12,792 nucleotides of DNA, taken from DASWYB01 sp036405195. GTDB lineage: Bacteria > Patescibacteriota > UBA1384 > 2-12-FULL-50-11 > DASWYB01. The translations under genes were made by a program, and so were the position numbers. Below, piece by piece: positions 6,921 to 12,792 of the stretch (positions within the stretch are counted from its first letter, which is position 1; each line of letters opens with the position of its first letter). Below the pieces are notes generated by a model. The model worked only from the letters and a program-made list of their open reading frames with translations, did not search any database and was not told the DNA's origin. Location of the stretch: NCBI GenBank assembly GCA_036405195.1, contig DASWYB010000004.1, positions 1 to 12,792 of the forward strand. The letters are read 5' to 3'.

Positions 6921-7289
6921 TTAAAGCACTTCGGGCGCGAGCGAGACGATTTCTCGGAAGCCTTTATCACGAATTTCTCGAGCAATTGGACCAAATACGC
7001 GGGTTCCAACTGGTTTTCCGTCGTTATTGACGATTACAACTGCGTTATCATCGAAACGGATAACGCTGCCGTCAGCACGTCGGTGTGGCTGAGTGGTGCG
7101 AACAATAACAGCTTTTACCACTGCTTTTTTCGAGACGTTACCGTGAGGAATAGCTTTCTTTACGCTGCCAACAATTGTGTCGCCAAGGCCTGCTGCATCG
7201 ATTTTCCCACCCTTAACAGTCGTGATCTGAGCGATCATGCGTGCGCCGCTGTTATCGGCAACTTTGAATTGAGTCAGCATCTGTGTCAT
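6921..7289 (-). CDS. rplN: 50S ribosomal protein L14
   Basis: L14 lies at the subunit interface and forms a bridge to 16S rRNA. The 122 residues match the family exactly in length. Signatures are VADNSGARM (10-18), AVIVRTTQPHRRADGSVIRF and VGTRVFGPIAREIRDKGF, ending in ISLAPEVL-type VSLAPEVL. The first ATG (7289) is chosen over the second, three codons on, because it keeps the usual ten-residue spacing to VADNSG. An AAGGAA box precedes it, and it starts one base after the rpsQ stop. Confidence 0.98.
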   Translation of the reverse strand: MTQMLTQFKVADNSGARMIAQITTVKGGKIDAAGLGDTIVGSVKKAIPHGNVSKKAVVKAVIVRTTQPHRRADGSVIRFDDNAVVIVNNDGKPVGTRVFGPIAREIRDKGFREIVSLAPEVL

Positions 7290-7290
7290 G

Positions 7291-7572
7291 TTATTCCTTT
7301 ACCTCGCCAGCAGGCGCTCCGTGAGGAGCTTCCTTTGTGGCCATTTCGCCCGTTACAATTTCCCAGTTTTTAGTTTTGCTAAATGGACTTGTTTCGCGAA
7401 TTGTGACGGAATCGCCAATTTGAACGCTATTCGTCTCGTCGTGAGCCGCAAAATTTTGGGATACACGGAAACGTTTGCCATATTTCTTGTGTGGGACCAT
7501 TCGGTCAACACGAACAATGGCAGTTTTATCCATCTTATTTGAGATAACAATACCTGTTCTAACCTTACCCAT
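7291..7572 (-). CDS. rpsQ: 30S ribosomal protein S17
   Basis: S17 binds 16S rRNA early in small-subunit assembly. From the ATG at 7572 the protein has 93 residues, starting MGKVRTGIVISNKMDKTAIV, followed by MVPHKKYGKRFRVS, HDETN, GDSVTIRETSPFSKTKNWEI, all typical. An in-frame ATG at 7599 would add nine residues, but it lies inside rpmC and lacks a good ribosome binding site, while CGGAG stands just before 7572. The C-terminus carries a short extra tail rich in alanine and glutamate. Confidence 0.97.
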   Translation of the reverse strand: MGKVRTGIVISNKMDKTAIVRVDRMVPHKKYGKRFRVSQNFAAHDETNSVQIGDSVTIRETSPFSKTKNWEIVTGEMATKEAPHGAPAGEVKE

Positions 7573-7573
7573 T

Positions 7574-7807
7574 TTACTTCTCCGAACCTTGAGTGTCAAC
7601 GCTCATGGTGACTAACTTTTGGTTAGCAATTGTGAGGCTACGAGCGAGGTCACGTTTGTAATTACGTAGTGTTCGCACATCTTTGGCTTTGCCAAAAGAA
7701 ATGGCGAGCTTATGTGCTTGAATTTTCTTTTCGAGCTCATGGATATCTTTTTTGATATCAACGAGGCTTTGTTTGCCGAGCTGAGCAATGTGTTCTGCAC
7801 GCTTCAT
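7574..7807 (-). CDS. rpmC: 50S ribosomal protein L29
   Basis: L29 is a small, two-helix protein beside the peptide exit tunnel and part of the docking site for nascent-chain factors. The 77-residue product is helical and charged. KDVRTLRNYKRDLARSLTIA (42-61) corresponds to the conserved C-terminal helix motif of the family. Its place between rplP and rpsQ is standard. The end leaves one base before the rpsQ start. A GAGG box lies before the ATG. Confidence 0.95.
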   Translation of the reverse strand: MKRAEHIAQLGKQSLVDIKKDIHELEKKIQAHKLAISFGKAKDVRTLRNYKRDLARSLTIANQKLVTMSVDTQGSEK

Positions 7808-7808
7808 A

Positions 7809-8222
7809 TTATACCTCTTCCTTCACGATAAACTTTGTTTTAATAGGAAGTTTATGTTGTGCCAAACGCATAGCTTCGCGAGCAACTTCTTCGCTTACTC
7901 CAGCCATTTCAAACATCATGCGTCCGGGACGGACAACAGCGACAAAGTGACTTGGAGCACCTTTTCCTCCACCCATCGTAACTTCAGCGGGAAGCTGCGA
8001 AACTGGTTTGTCGGGGAAAACGCGGATCCATACTTGGCCACCACGTTTAATATAACGGGTCATAGCACGTCGGGCAGATTCGATCTGACGAGCAGTAATC
8101 CATCCGCGATCGAGGGCTTTAATACCGTACGTACCAAAGGAAAGTTCGGCACCACGATATGAATAACCACCGCGTTTGCCACGGAAGGCCTTACGATGTT
8201 TAACTTTGCGTGGCGCTAACAT
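7809..8222 (-). CDS. rplP: 50S ribosomal protein L16
   Basis: L16 helps shape the A-site side of the peptidyl transferase region. The 137 residues match the family from MLAPRKVKHRKAFRGKRGG through RGWITARQIESARRAMTRY (39-57), GGQVWIRVFPDKPVS (61-75), to LPIKTKF near the end. One change stands out: the arginine at E. coli position 81, in the loop near the catalytic centre, is T82 here (EVTMGGGKG). The start overlaps the rpsC stop by one base (TAATG), and AAGGAG precedes it, so the two genes are translationally coupled. Confidence 0.97.
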   Translation of the reverse strand: MLAPRKVKHRKAFRGKRGGYSYRGAELSFGTYGIKALDRGWITARQIESARRAMTRYIKRGGQVWIRVFPDKPVSQLPAEVTMGGGKGAPSHFVAVVRPGRMMFEMAGVSEEVAREAMRLAQHKLPIKTKFIVKEEV

Positions 8223-8884
8223 TATGCATCTCCTTCAGTAACTTGCATGTCACCTTTGTAAATCCAAACCTTTACACCAATAACCCCATAGGTGGTTGGC
8301 GTGTGATAGAGAGCGTAGTCAATATCAGCTTTGAATTGTGAAAGAGGTAACTTGCCTTCAATAAACTTTTCGCTTCGAGCAATTTCAGCTCCGTTTAAAC
8401 GACCAGCAATGGCCACTTTAATACCTTTGGCACCTCGTTGCATTGTCTTTTCAATGGCTTGCTTAACAGCGCGTCGATAGTTAATACGACGGGTGATTTG
8501 CTGACCAATGTTCTGGGCGACAAACGCAGCGGAAAGTTCAGGGATTTTAATTTGTGAAACAAGGATCTTAACGTTTTTAGCGTTAGCAGAGTTTTTGAGA
8601 ACTTGCTTTTCGACAAACTGACGAAGGTCGTTAATACCAGCACCTGCACGACCAATAATCACACCAGGGCGGCCTGCGTGTAACGTAATGGTTAACTGAC
8701 CACGCTTACGTTCAATAACGATGCGGTCGATAGCAGCCTGTGGACCAAGCTTTTTTGCAACCATTGAACGGATACGAGCATCCTCAACCACATACGTAGC
8801 GAAGTTTTTAATGTCAAACCACTTGCTATCCCAATCATGGGTAAGGAGGAGGCGTGCGCTTTTTGGATGTACTTTATGTCCCAT
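8222..8884 (-). CDS. rpsC: 30S ribosomal protein S3
   Basis: S3 forms part of the mRNA entry channel. The 220-residue protein begins MGHKVHPKSARL and has WFDIKNF, then a KH domain with GRPGVIIGRAGAGIN (71-85), and the C-terminal domain with RRINYRRAVKQAIEKTM, GAKGIKVAIAGRLNGAEIAR and TPTTYGVIGVKVWIYKG. Order and length match the family. A strong AAGGAG precedes the ATG, two bases after the rplV stop. Confidence 0.98.
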   Translation of the reverse strand: MGHKVHPKSARLLLTHDWDSKWFDIKNFATYVVEDARIRSMVAKKLGPQAAIDRIVIERKRGQLTITLHAGRPGVIIGRAGAGINDLRQFVEKQVLKNSANAKNVKILVSQIKIPELSAAFVAQNIGQQITRRINYRRAVKQAIEKTMQRGAKGIKVAIAGRLNGAEIARSEKFIEGKLPLSQFKADIDYALYHTPTTYGVIGVKVWIYKGDMQVTEGDA

Positions 8885-8886
8885 AA

Positions 8887-9270
8887 CTACTCCTTATCCT
8901 CGGCGGTATTCTGAGGGGCCTTTTTTGCCGGCTTTACTTTTGCCTGTGCAGGGGTAACGGTCAATGTTAAATGGCTCATACGGTGTTCCATGCGGGTGGC
9001 GCGGCCACGTGAACGGAAAATACGACGTTTAAGAGCAGGGCCCTCGTCAACAAAAACAGCACTAATAACAAGGCTTGTGCCTAAGTCTTGCTGCTTCGCA
9101 GCAGCAACTGCTGATTTAATGGCATGCATAACTGGCTTGGCCGCTGCTCGGGGCATAATCGTGAGCGAGGCATACGCAGCATCAGCAGCTTTCCCGCGGA
9201 CTGAATCCGCAACTAAGCGGAGCTTCCGTGGGGCCATGTGGATGAATTTCTGTTTTACAGTTACACTCAT
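8887..9270 (-). CDS. rplV: 50S ribosomal protein L22
   Basis: L22 lines the peptide exit tunnel through a long hairpin. The 127-residue protein shows HMAPRKLRLVADSVRGK (11-27), the hairpin region with VDEGPALKRRIFRSRGRATR and the closing SHLTLTVTP. About twenty extra residues rich in lysine, alanine and proline follow, a low-complexity tail. The ATG at 9270 follows AAGGAA. The gap to rpsS is 12 bases. Confidence 0.97.
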   Translation of the reverse strand: MSVTVKQKFIHMAPRKLRLVADSVRGKAADAAYASLTIMPRAAAKPVMHAIKSAVAAAKQQDLGTSLVISAVFVDEGPALKRRIFRSRGRATRMEHRMSHLTLTVTPAQAKVKPAKKAPQNTAEDKE

Positions 9271-9282
9271 GGTCTTTCCTTA

Positions 9283-9564
9283 TTACTTACCTTTGGCCTG
9301 CTCTTTGGCGATCTTACCACCATGACGGCGGAATTTACGGGTTGGTGAAAATTCACCAAGCTTGTGACCAACCATGTCTTCGACAACGAAGACGGAAAGG
9401 TGATCTTTGCCGTTATGAACGAGGAATGTGTGTCCAACCATTTCCGGGAAAATGGTGCAATCGCGAGCCCAAGTCTTGATTGGTTTCTTCTCACCACCAA
9501 GCTGAGCCAACTTTTTGGCAACTCGCTCGTCGATGAAGGGTCCTTTTTTCAGTGAACGGCTCAT
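9283..9564 (-). CDS. rpsS: 30S ribosomal protein S19
   Basis: S19 sits in the head of the small subunit and touches A-site tRNA. The 93 residues match the family: MSRSLKKGPFIDERVAKKL at the start, IKTWARDCTIFPEMVGHTF, VHNGKDHLSVFV, MVGHKLGEFSPTRKFRRHGG at 69-88. An AGGAG box precedes the ATG. The 53-base gap to rplB contains an exact TATAAT on the minus strand (9590-9585), but no fitting -35 box. Confidence 0.98.
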   Translation of the reverse strand: MSRSLKKGPFIDERVAKKLAQLGGEKKPIKTWARDCTIFPEMVGHTFLVHNGKDHLSVFVVEDMVGHKLGEFSPTRKFRRHGGKIAKEQAKGK

Positions 9565-9617
9565 GTATACTTTCTCCTGTACGAATTATACCTTAGATAA
9601 CCTTAATTAGCTAGCTT

Positions 9618-10457
9618 CTAGCGCTTCTTGCCGCGTCGGCGGACAATAAACTTGCTTGAAGTCTTGCGTCCACGGGTACGATAACCCATGGCTGGTTTAC
9701 CTTGTGGGGTCTTTGGATGTTTCAAACCAATCGAGGTATGACCTTCTCCACCACCGTGAGGGTGATCGACAGGGTTCATAGCTTTACCGCGAACGGTTGG
9801 ACGGCGGCCCATGTGACGGGTACGGCCTGCTTTAGCAATACGGATTGTGTTATGGGCTTTGTTAGAAACTTCACCGATAGTTGCCATGCAAGTTACGTGA
9901 ATCATGCGGACTTCACCACTTGGGAGACGAACGTTGGCGTACTTACCTTCTTTGGCAAGAATGGTTGCTGTAGTACCAGCAGAACGAACGAGCTGACCGC
10001 CTTTGCCCGGAGTAAGCTCAATATTGTAAATTGGCGTACCAGTAGGGATCTCGGAAAGCGGTAAACGGTTTCCGGTCGTTAACGATGCGGTTTTATCGGT
10101 TGTAATAGTCTGGCCCACTTCAATGCCTTGTGGGGCAATCATGTACGCTTTTTTGCCGCCTTCATACTGAATGAGGGCAATAAAGGCGCTACGGTTGGGA
10201 TCGTATTCAACGGCCAATACTGTGGCAGTCTGCCCAAAGTGTTTAAGTCCAGAAAAGTCAACCATACGGTACATCCGTTTGGCACCACCACCACGGTGGC
10301 GAATCGAGATGTGACCATTGCGGTCGCGTCCGGCATGTTTTTTGAGGTGGATCAGGAGTGATTTTTCAGGCGTCTTCTTTGTCACTTCCTCATAGGTGAG
10401 GTAGGACATTTTACGGCGCGCAGAAGTGGTTGGTCGAACAATGCGGATATCAGCCAT
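9618..10457 (-). CDS. rplB: 50S ribosomal protein L2
   Basis: L2 is among the most conserved ribosomal proteins and is needed for subunit joining and peptide-bond formation. The 279-residue product has HAGRDRNGHISIRHRGGGAK (41-60), the SH3-like middle part, and the C-terminal segment GRTRHMGRRPTVRGKAMNP followed by VDHPHGGGEG (230-239). H232 corresponds to the functionally important E. coli H229. The C-terminus is basic, as usual. A GGAG box precedes the ATG at 10457, two bases after the rplW stop. Confidence 0.99.
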   Translation of the reverse strand: MADIRIVRPTTSARRKMSYLTYEEVTKKTPEKSLLIHLKKHAGRDRNGHISIRHRGGGAKRMYRMVDFSGLKHFGQTATVLAVEYDPNRSAFIALIQYEGGKKAYMIAPQGIEVGQTITTDKTASLTTGNRLPLSEIPTGTPIYNIELTPGKGGQLVRSAGTTATILAKEGKYANVRLPSGEVRMIHVTCMATIGEVSNKAHNTIRIAKAGRTRHMGRRPTVRGKAMNPVDHPHGGGEGHTSIGLKHPKTPQGKPAMGYRTRGRKTSSKFIVRRRGKKR

Positions 10458-10459
10458 AA

Positions 10460-10840
10460 TTATGCTCCAGCCTTCTGAGCCGTCTTCTTATTGCGGACGG
10501 TAATCTTGCTTTCAGTTACTGCATCAGCTTCGGTTTTTCCCATTGGTGCAGTCTCTGATTCTACGGGCAAACTAAAGTCGCCAATAGTATCACCTTTAAC
10601 CAGGCGAACCGTCGCTTTTTTATAAGTCGATTGCTTGCCTAAACGCTGACGGAAACGAACGTTTTCACCACGGAGTAACGCGGTCGTTACATTTACGACA
10701 GTTACGTTAAAAGTGCGACCAATGAATTCAGCAATTTGACGCTTGGTAGCCCAAGTTGGGACTACAAATTGGTAGACACCGTCAGCGGTCTTGGCCATTG
10801 ATTTTTCGGTAATAAGGGGTTGAACAAAGAAAGTTTTCAT
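10460..10840 (-). CDS. rplW: 50S ribosomal protein L23, with C-terminal tail
   Basis: L23 lies at the peptide tunnel exit and docks trigger factor and the signal recognition particle. The core is recognisable in VQPLITEKSMAKT (7-19), YQFVVPTWATKRQIAEFIGR and FNVTVVNVTTALLRG, then RLGKQSTYKKATVRLVKGD. The family core ends near residue 90; the remaining 30 or more residues are a polar tail rich in glutamate, threonine and lysine, making 126 residues against about 100 usually. The trigger-factor glutamate near E. coli position 18 cannot be assigned surely by eye. Start follows AAAGG, one base after rplD. Confidence 0.94.
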   Translation of the reverse strand: MKTFFVQPLITEKSMAKTADGVYQFVVPTWATKRQIAEFIGRTFNVTVVNVTTALLRGENVRFRQRLGKQSTYKKATVRLVKGDTIGDFSLPVESETAPMGKTEADAVTESKITVRNKKTAQKAGA

Positions 10841-10841
10841 A

Positions 10842-11504
10842 TTACGCCTTTACTGCCTCTTTAGCGCGGTTTGTTAAACGCTTTTCGAGAGAAGCGATAG
10901 CGTCCTGGGTCATCATAACAACGGGGTAGCGGACGACATCGTAAATAGTTAATCCTTCGAGGCTCACGTACTTTACGCCTTGGACGTTACGGATAGAGCG
11001 GTCAGCCATGTCATTTTTGGCGAGGCCAACAACAAGTTTCTTTGATTCGGCTTTTGGTAATTTGCTCGCAGCGGTAATCCAGGTTTTTGTCTTGCCATCA
11101 AGAGCATCCAGTGAATCAACCACAATGAATCCATCACCAGCAACTTTGCTCGAAAGGGCAACCTTAAGGGCGCTCTGCTTCATTTTTTGTGGCATACGCT
11201 GTCCGTAGTTGCGATCAGCGTTTGGACCAAAGGTGATACCACCACCACGCCAAAGTGGTGAACGGGCAGAACCAACACGAGCATTACCTGTACCTTTTTG
11301 CTTCCAAGGCTTACGGTTTGTACCCGATACCTGGGAACGGTCTTTGGTGCTAGCGGTTGCGGCGCGTTTGTTGGCTAAGAAAGCAACGACTGCTTGGTGT
11401 AATAATGTTGGGTTTGCGGCAACACCGAATATAGCAGCGTTGAGTTCGATCGTGCTGGTTTCTTTACCGGTAAGATCAAAAATGGGGAGGGTTAACTGAG
11501 CCAT
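10842..11504 (-). CDS. rplD: 50S ribosomal protein L4
   Basis: L4 reaches into the peptide exit tunnel. In E. coli it also represses its own operon by binding the S10 leader, so it is a possible ligand for the structured leader seen upstream of rplC here; that is inference. The 220 residues include the tunnel-loop signature SQVSGTNRKPWKQKGTGNAR (57-76), then SARSPLWRGGGITFGPN (79-95). The C-terminal domain follows the usual pattern through VVGLAKNDMADRSIRNV. The ATG lies one base after the rplC stop and has a weak AGAGAAG box, suggesting coupling. Confidence 0.97.
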   Translation of the reverse strand: MAQLTLPIFDLTGKETSTIELNAAIFGVAANPTLLHQAVVAFLANKRAATASTKDRSQVSGTNRKPWKQKGTGNARVGSARSPLWRGGGITFGPNADRNYGQRMPQKMKQSALKVALSSKVAGDGFIVVDSLDALDGKTKTWITAASKLPKAESKKLVVGLAKNDMADRSIRNVQGVKYVSLEGLTIYDVVRYPVVMMTQDAIASLEKRLTNRAKEAVKA

Positions 11505-11505
11505 A

Positions 11506-12126
11506 TTACTTCTCTACTTTCTGGATGAACACACGACCTTTGTTTGGCCCTGGAACAGCACCGGAAATGGCGATCGTATTGTCCTTTTCGTTGATAGCAA
11601 CGACTTTATGACCTTTGGTCGTAACGGTTTCGTGACCCATGTGGCCAGACATACGCTTACCAAGTACAACGCGCTGTGGATATCCACCACCGATGGAACC
11701 GGGCTTGCGGACGTTTTTCGAACCATGAGTTTCTGGACCGCGACTAAAGTTGTGACGTTTAATGGTGCCGGCAAAACCTTTACCTTTGCTAATACCAGTG
11801 ATCATCACCTTGTCGCCTGCGGCGAAAATAGTTACATTCATCTCTTGACCAACGGTCATGTCAGCTTCGCCTTCGATACGAATTTCTTTACGGTGCGAAA
11901 TAGGCAGCTCAATGTTGCTCTTTTTAAGCTCTTCAGCTTGAGGTTTGGCAACATGTTTGCGTCCTGTCGCACCAACCTGAATGGCAGCGTAGCCATCTTT
12001 TTCTTGGGTACGAAGAGCAGTTACTACCTGAGGAGCAACGCGTAAAATCGTCACAGGGATGTGGCGATTCTTATCATTATAAACGTGGGTCATGCCCAAT
12101 TTTTCAGCGAAGACTGCTGTAACCAT
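11506..12126 (-). CDS. rplC: 50S ribosomal protein L3
   Basis: L3 helps start large-subunit assembly and reaches toward the peptidyl transferase centre. From the ATG at 12126 the protein has 206 residues, starting MVTAVFAEKLGMTHVYND. The conserved centre is SKGKGFAGTIKRHNFSRGP (113-131), THGSK and KPGSIGGGYPQRVVLGKRMS, GHMGHE. An in-frame ATG at 12165 would add 13 residues, but it has no ribosome binding site and lies in a leader hairpin. TAGGAG stands four bases before 12126. It is the first ribosomal gene of the cluster here, since rpsJ is absent upstream. Confidence 0.97.
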   Translation of the reverse strand: MVTAVFAEKLGMTHVYNDKNRHIPVTILRVAPQVVTALRTQEKDGYAAIQVGATGRKHVAKPQAEELKKSNIELPISHRKEIRIEGEADMTVGQEMNVTIFAAGDKVMITGISKGKGFAGTIKRHNFSRGPETHGSKNVRKPGSIGGGYPQRVVLGKRMSGHMGHETVTTKGHKVVAINEKDNTIAISGAVPGPNKGRVFIQKVEK

Positions 12127-12130
12127 ATAA

Positions 12131-12136
12131 CTCCTA
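12131..12136 (-). promoter_or_regulatory. Ribosome binding site of rplC
   Basis: TAGGAG on the minus strand, four bases before the ATG at 12126, decides the rplC start over the upstream in-frame ATG at 12165. It directly follows a hairpin (12138-12162), and an anti-Shine-Dalgarno-like AACCUCCU lies at 12188-12181 and could pair with it. Confidence 0.75.
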
Positions 12137-12137
12137 T

Positions 12138-12162
12138 AGTCATGGCAGAGTGCCAGAGGACT
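12138..12162 (-). promoter_or_regulatory. Leader hairpin next to the rplC ribosome binding site
   Basis: TGGCA/TGCCA (12143-12147 with 12151-12155, three-base loop) is enclosed by AGTC/GACT (12138-12141 with 12159-12162), with small unpaired bases between. It ends one base from the ribosome binding site, where a fold could affect translation. Confidence 0.55.
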
Positions 12163-12214
12163 CATTTGAATTCCACTAGAAGGAGGTTTGTAATTCAGAC
12201 TGAGAAAGTTAGCG

Positions 12215-12307
12215 GAGATTTTGAGGCGAAAGCCAGGATCTCGTGAGGAGACATAGCCAAAGCTATGTCGACGAACGAATCGTGGCTAGAAGCCCAACAT
12301 ATTCGTT
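12215..12307 (-). promoter_or_regulatory. Chain of three hairpins in the rplC leader
   Basis: In transcript order: AACGAAT/ATTCGTT (12307-12301 with 12280-12274) encloses GGCT/AGCC (12294-12291 with 12287-12284). Next, GACATAGC/GCTATGTC (12269-12262 with 12257-12250) is a perfect 8-bp stem with a four-base loop. Last, GAGAT/ATCTC (12242-12238 with 12219-12215) encloses GGC/GCC around a four-base loop. Complementarity is seen directly. A role as a regulatory leader is inferred; a dispersed intergenic repeat would look similar. Confidence 0.5.
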
Positions 12308-12322
12308 AAATTTCCAGGATGA

Positions 12323-12328
12323 ATTATA
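12323..12328 (-). promoter_or_regulatory. Possible second -10 box in the rplC leader
   Basis: An exact TATAAT occurs on the minus strand at 12328-12323. No good -35 box lies 16 to 18 bases upstream (GCCACT at 17). A start near 12316 would give a leader of about 190 bases that still includes the three-hairpin chain. It is weaker as a whole than the promoter at 12451-12423. Confidence 0.3.
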
Positions 12329-12360
12329 AATCTGCTTCTTAACATAGTGGCATAAGAAAT

Positions 12361-12402
12361 TGGCTTAGAACTTGTCCGGCATGCCGGATGTTCTCCAAGC
12401 CA
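12361..12402 (-). terminator. Hairpin after the ABC exporter gene, possible terminator or attenuator
   Basis: TGGCTT/AAGCCA (12361-12366 with 12397-12402) and AGAAC/GTTCT (12367-12371 with 12390-12394) form an outer stem with a two-base bulge. Inside lies the 14-base palindrome TCCGGCATGCCGGA. On the minus strand the stem is followed by AATTTCTT, a modest T-rich stretch. It may end the exporter transcript. Because a candidate promoter lies just upstream of it, it could also sit in the rplC leader RNA. Confidence 0.6.
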
Positions 12403-12422
12403 TTACTTTCTATGACTCACTT

Positions 12423-12451
12423 ATGATACTACATATATTCGAAGTCGTCAA
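12423..12451 (-). promoter_or_regulatory. Candidate main promoter for the rplC operon
   Basis: On the minus strand TTGACG (12451-12446) and TATCAT (12428-12423) are exactly 17 bases apart, each matching the sigma-70 consensus at five of six positions. It begins five bases after the exporter stop codon. A start near 12416 would give a leader of about 290 bases containing all the hairpins described. Confidence 0.6.
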
Positions 12452-12455
12452 CAGA

Positions 12456-12792
12456 TTAGGAGGGGGCTGAAGTCTCATGAGACGTAGCTTTCTCCTCGAC
12501 GCTTCCATTTTCATCGTGTGTTCGAGCTTGGAGCTCCCACAGATGGGCGTAAACGCCGTTTTTCTGCAATAACTCGGTGTGACGACCTTGTTCGACCACT
12601 TTGCCTTTTTGGAGAACAAAGATAGTATCGCTATCAACAATTGTGGACAAGCGATGCGCAATCGAAATGGTTGTTCTCCCTTTAGAAACCGAGTCCAGCG
12701 TTTGGAGGATTGCTCGTTCGCTCTTCGAGTCAAGGCTGCTTGTTGCTTCATCAAAGACCAAAACAGTTGGATTTTTGACAACTGCCCGAGCG
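12456..12792 (-). CDS. ABC exporter, C-terminal end of the ATPase domain (partial)
   Basis: Only the last 111 residues are present; the gene continues past the right edge. The visible part begins with ARAVVKNPTVLVFDEATSSLD, which holds the end of the signature helix, the Walker B motif with its catalytic glutamate (VFDEA) and the D-loop. IAHRLSTI carries the switch histidine, followed by IFVLQKGKVVEQGRHTELL, typical of exporters of the MsbA/MdlB class with fused membrane and ATPase domains. The substrate cannot be told from this part: lipid, peptide or drug are all possible. The gene runs in the same direction as the ribosomal cluster and occupies the place where rpsJ would normally stand. 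Confidence 0.93.
   Translation of the reverse strand, partial: ARAVVKNPTVLVFDEATSSLDSKSERAILQTLDSVSKGRTTISIAHRLSTIVDSDTIFVLQKGKVVEQGRHTELLQKNGVYAHLWELQARTHDENGSVEEKATSHETSAPS

Noticed and set aside
7573..7599. Longer S17 starting at 7599
   Set aside because: The extra residues lie inside rpmC, and the GGAG box and family start fit 7572.
9585..9590. Promoter before rpsS from an exact TATAAT
   Set aside because: No usable -35 box at 15 to 18 bases and no extended -10; it may be chance in an AT-rich gap.
11608..12045. Long plus-strand open frame opposite rplC (145 codons)
   Set aside because: It is fully antisense to a certain gene, has no ribosome binding site or family motif, and comes from codon bias. 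The same holds for 6918-7373 and 7788-8162.
12127..12165. Longer L3 starting at 12165
   Set aside because: There is no ribosome binding site, the added residues do not match L3, and TAGGAG marks the ATG at 12126.
12231..12242. A string like the start of 16S rRNA (GATCCTGGCT, minus strand)
   Set aside because: The match stops after ten bases and nothing else of rRNA follows.
12127..12455. A hidden rpsJ in the gap before rplC
   Set aside because: The length would just allow it, but no minus-strand frame stays open across the gap and no S10 motif can be read there.
1..12792. CRISPR arrays, insertion sequences, tRNA or rRNA genes
   Set aside because: No regular repeats with spacers, transposase frames or RNA gene signatures were seen.

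Overview
The window is a ribosomal-protein superoperon read entirely on the minus strand, so transcription runs from high to low coordinates. The organism is most likely a bacterium of the Candidate Phyla Radiation (Patescibacteria). Three things support this. Protein L30 (rpmD) is missing between rpsE and rplO, where most bacteria carry it and where CPR genomes are known to lack it. The S14 is the short zinc type. Several proteins are short or divergent (L15, adenylate kinase). TGA is used as a stop (map, adk, the LysM gene), which argues against the CPR lineages that read TGA as glycine. I cannot place it at class level.

Layout in the direction of transcription. (1) 12792-12456: the C-terminal end of an ABC exporter ATPase, cut by the window edge. 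(2) 12455-12127: about 330 bases without a gene, holding two candidate promoters and a chain of five hairpins that lead to the rplC ribosome binding site. rpsJ, the usual first gene of the S10 operon, is not there. (3) 12126-6921: rplC, rplD, rplW, rplB, rpsS, rplV, rpsC, rplP, rpmC, rpsQ, rplN. (4) 6917-6889: a good candidate internal promoter, then rplX, rplE, rpsN (type Z), rpsH, rplF, rplR, rpsE, rplO down to 3453. (5) 3441-3401: a perfect 18-bp hairpin terminator, followed by a near-consensus promoter (3384-3356). (6) 3302-22: secY, a membrane-anchored LysM protein, adk (GTG start) and map, tightly packed with two gene overlaps.

Together the genes supply most large- and small-subunit proteins of the S10 and spc clusters, the membrane channel through which new proteins leave the cell, an adenylate kinase-like enzyme for nucleotide balance, and the enzyme that removes the first methionine from new proteins. 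The parts most worth a second look are the structured leader before rplC, the displaced rpsJ, the LysM gene between secY and adk, and the terminator-promoter pair that separates secY from the ribosomal genes. All plus-strand open frames overlap these genes and look like shadows.
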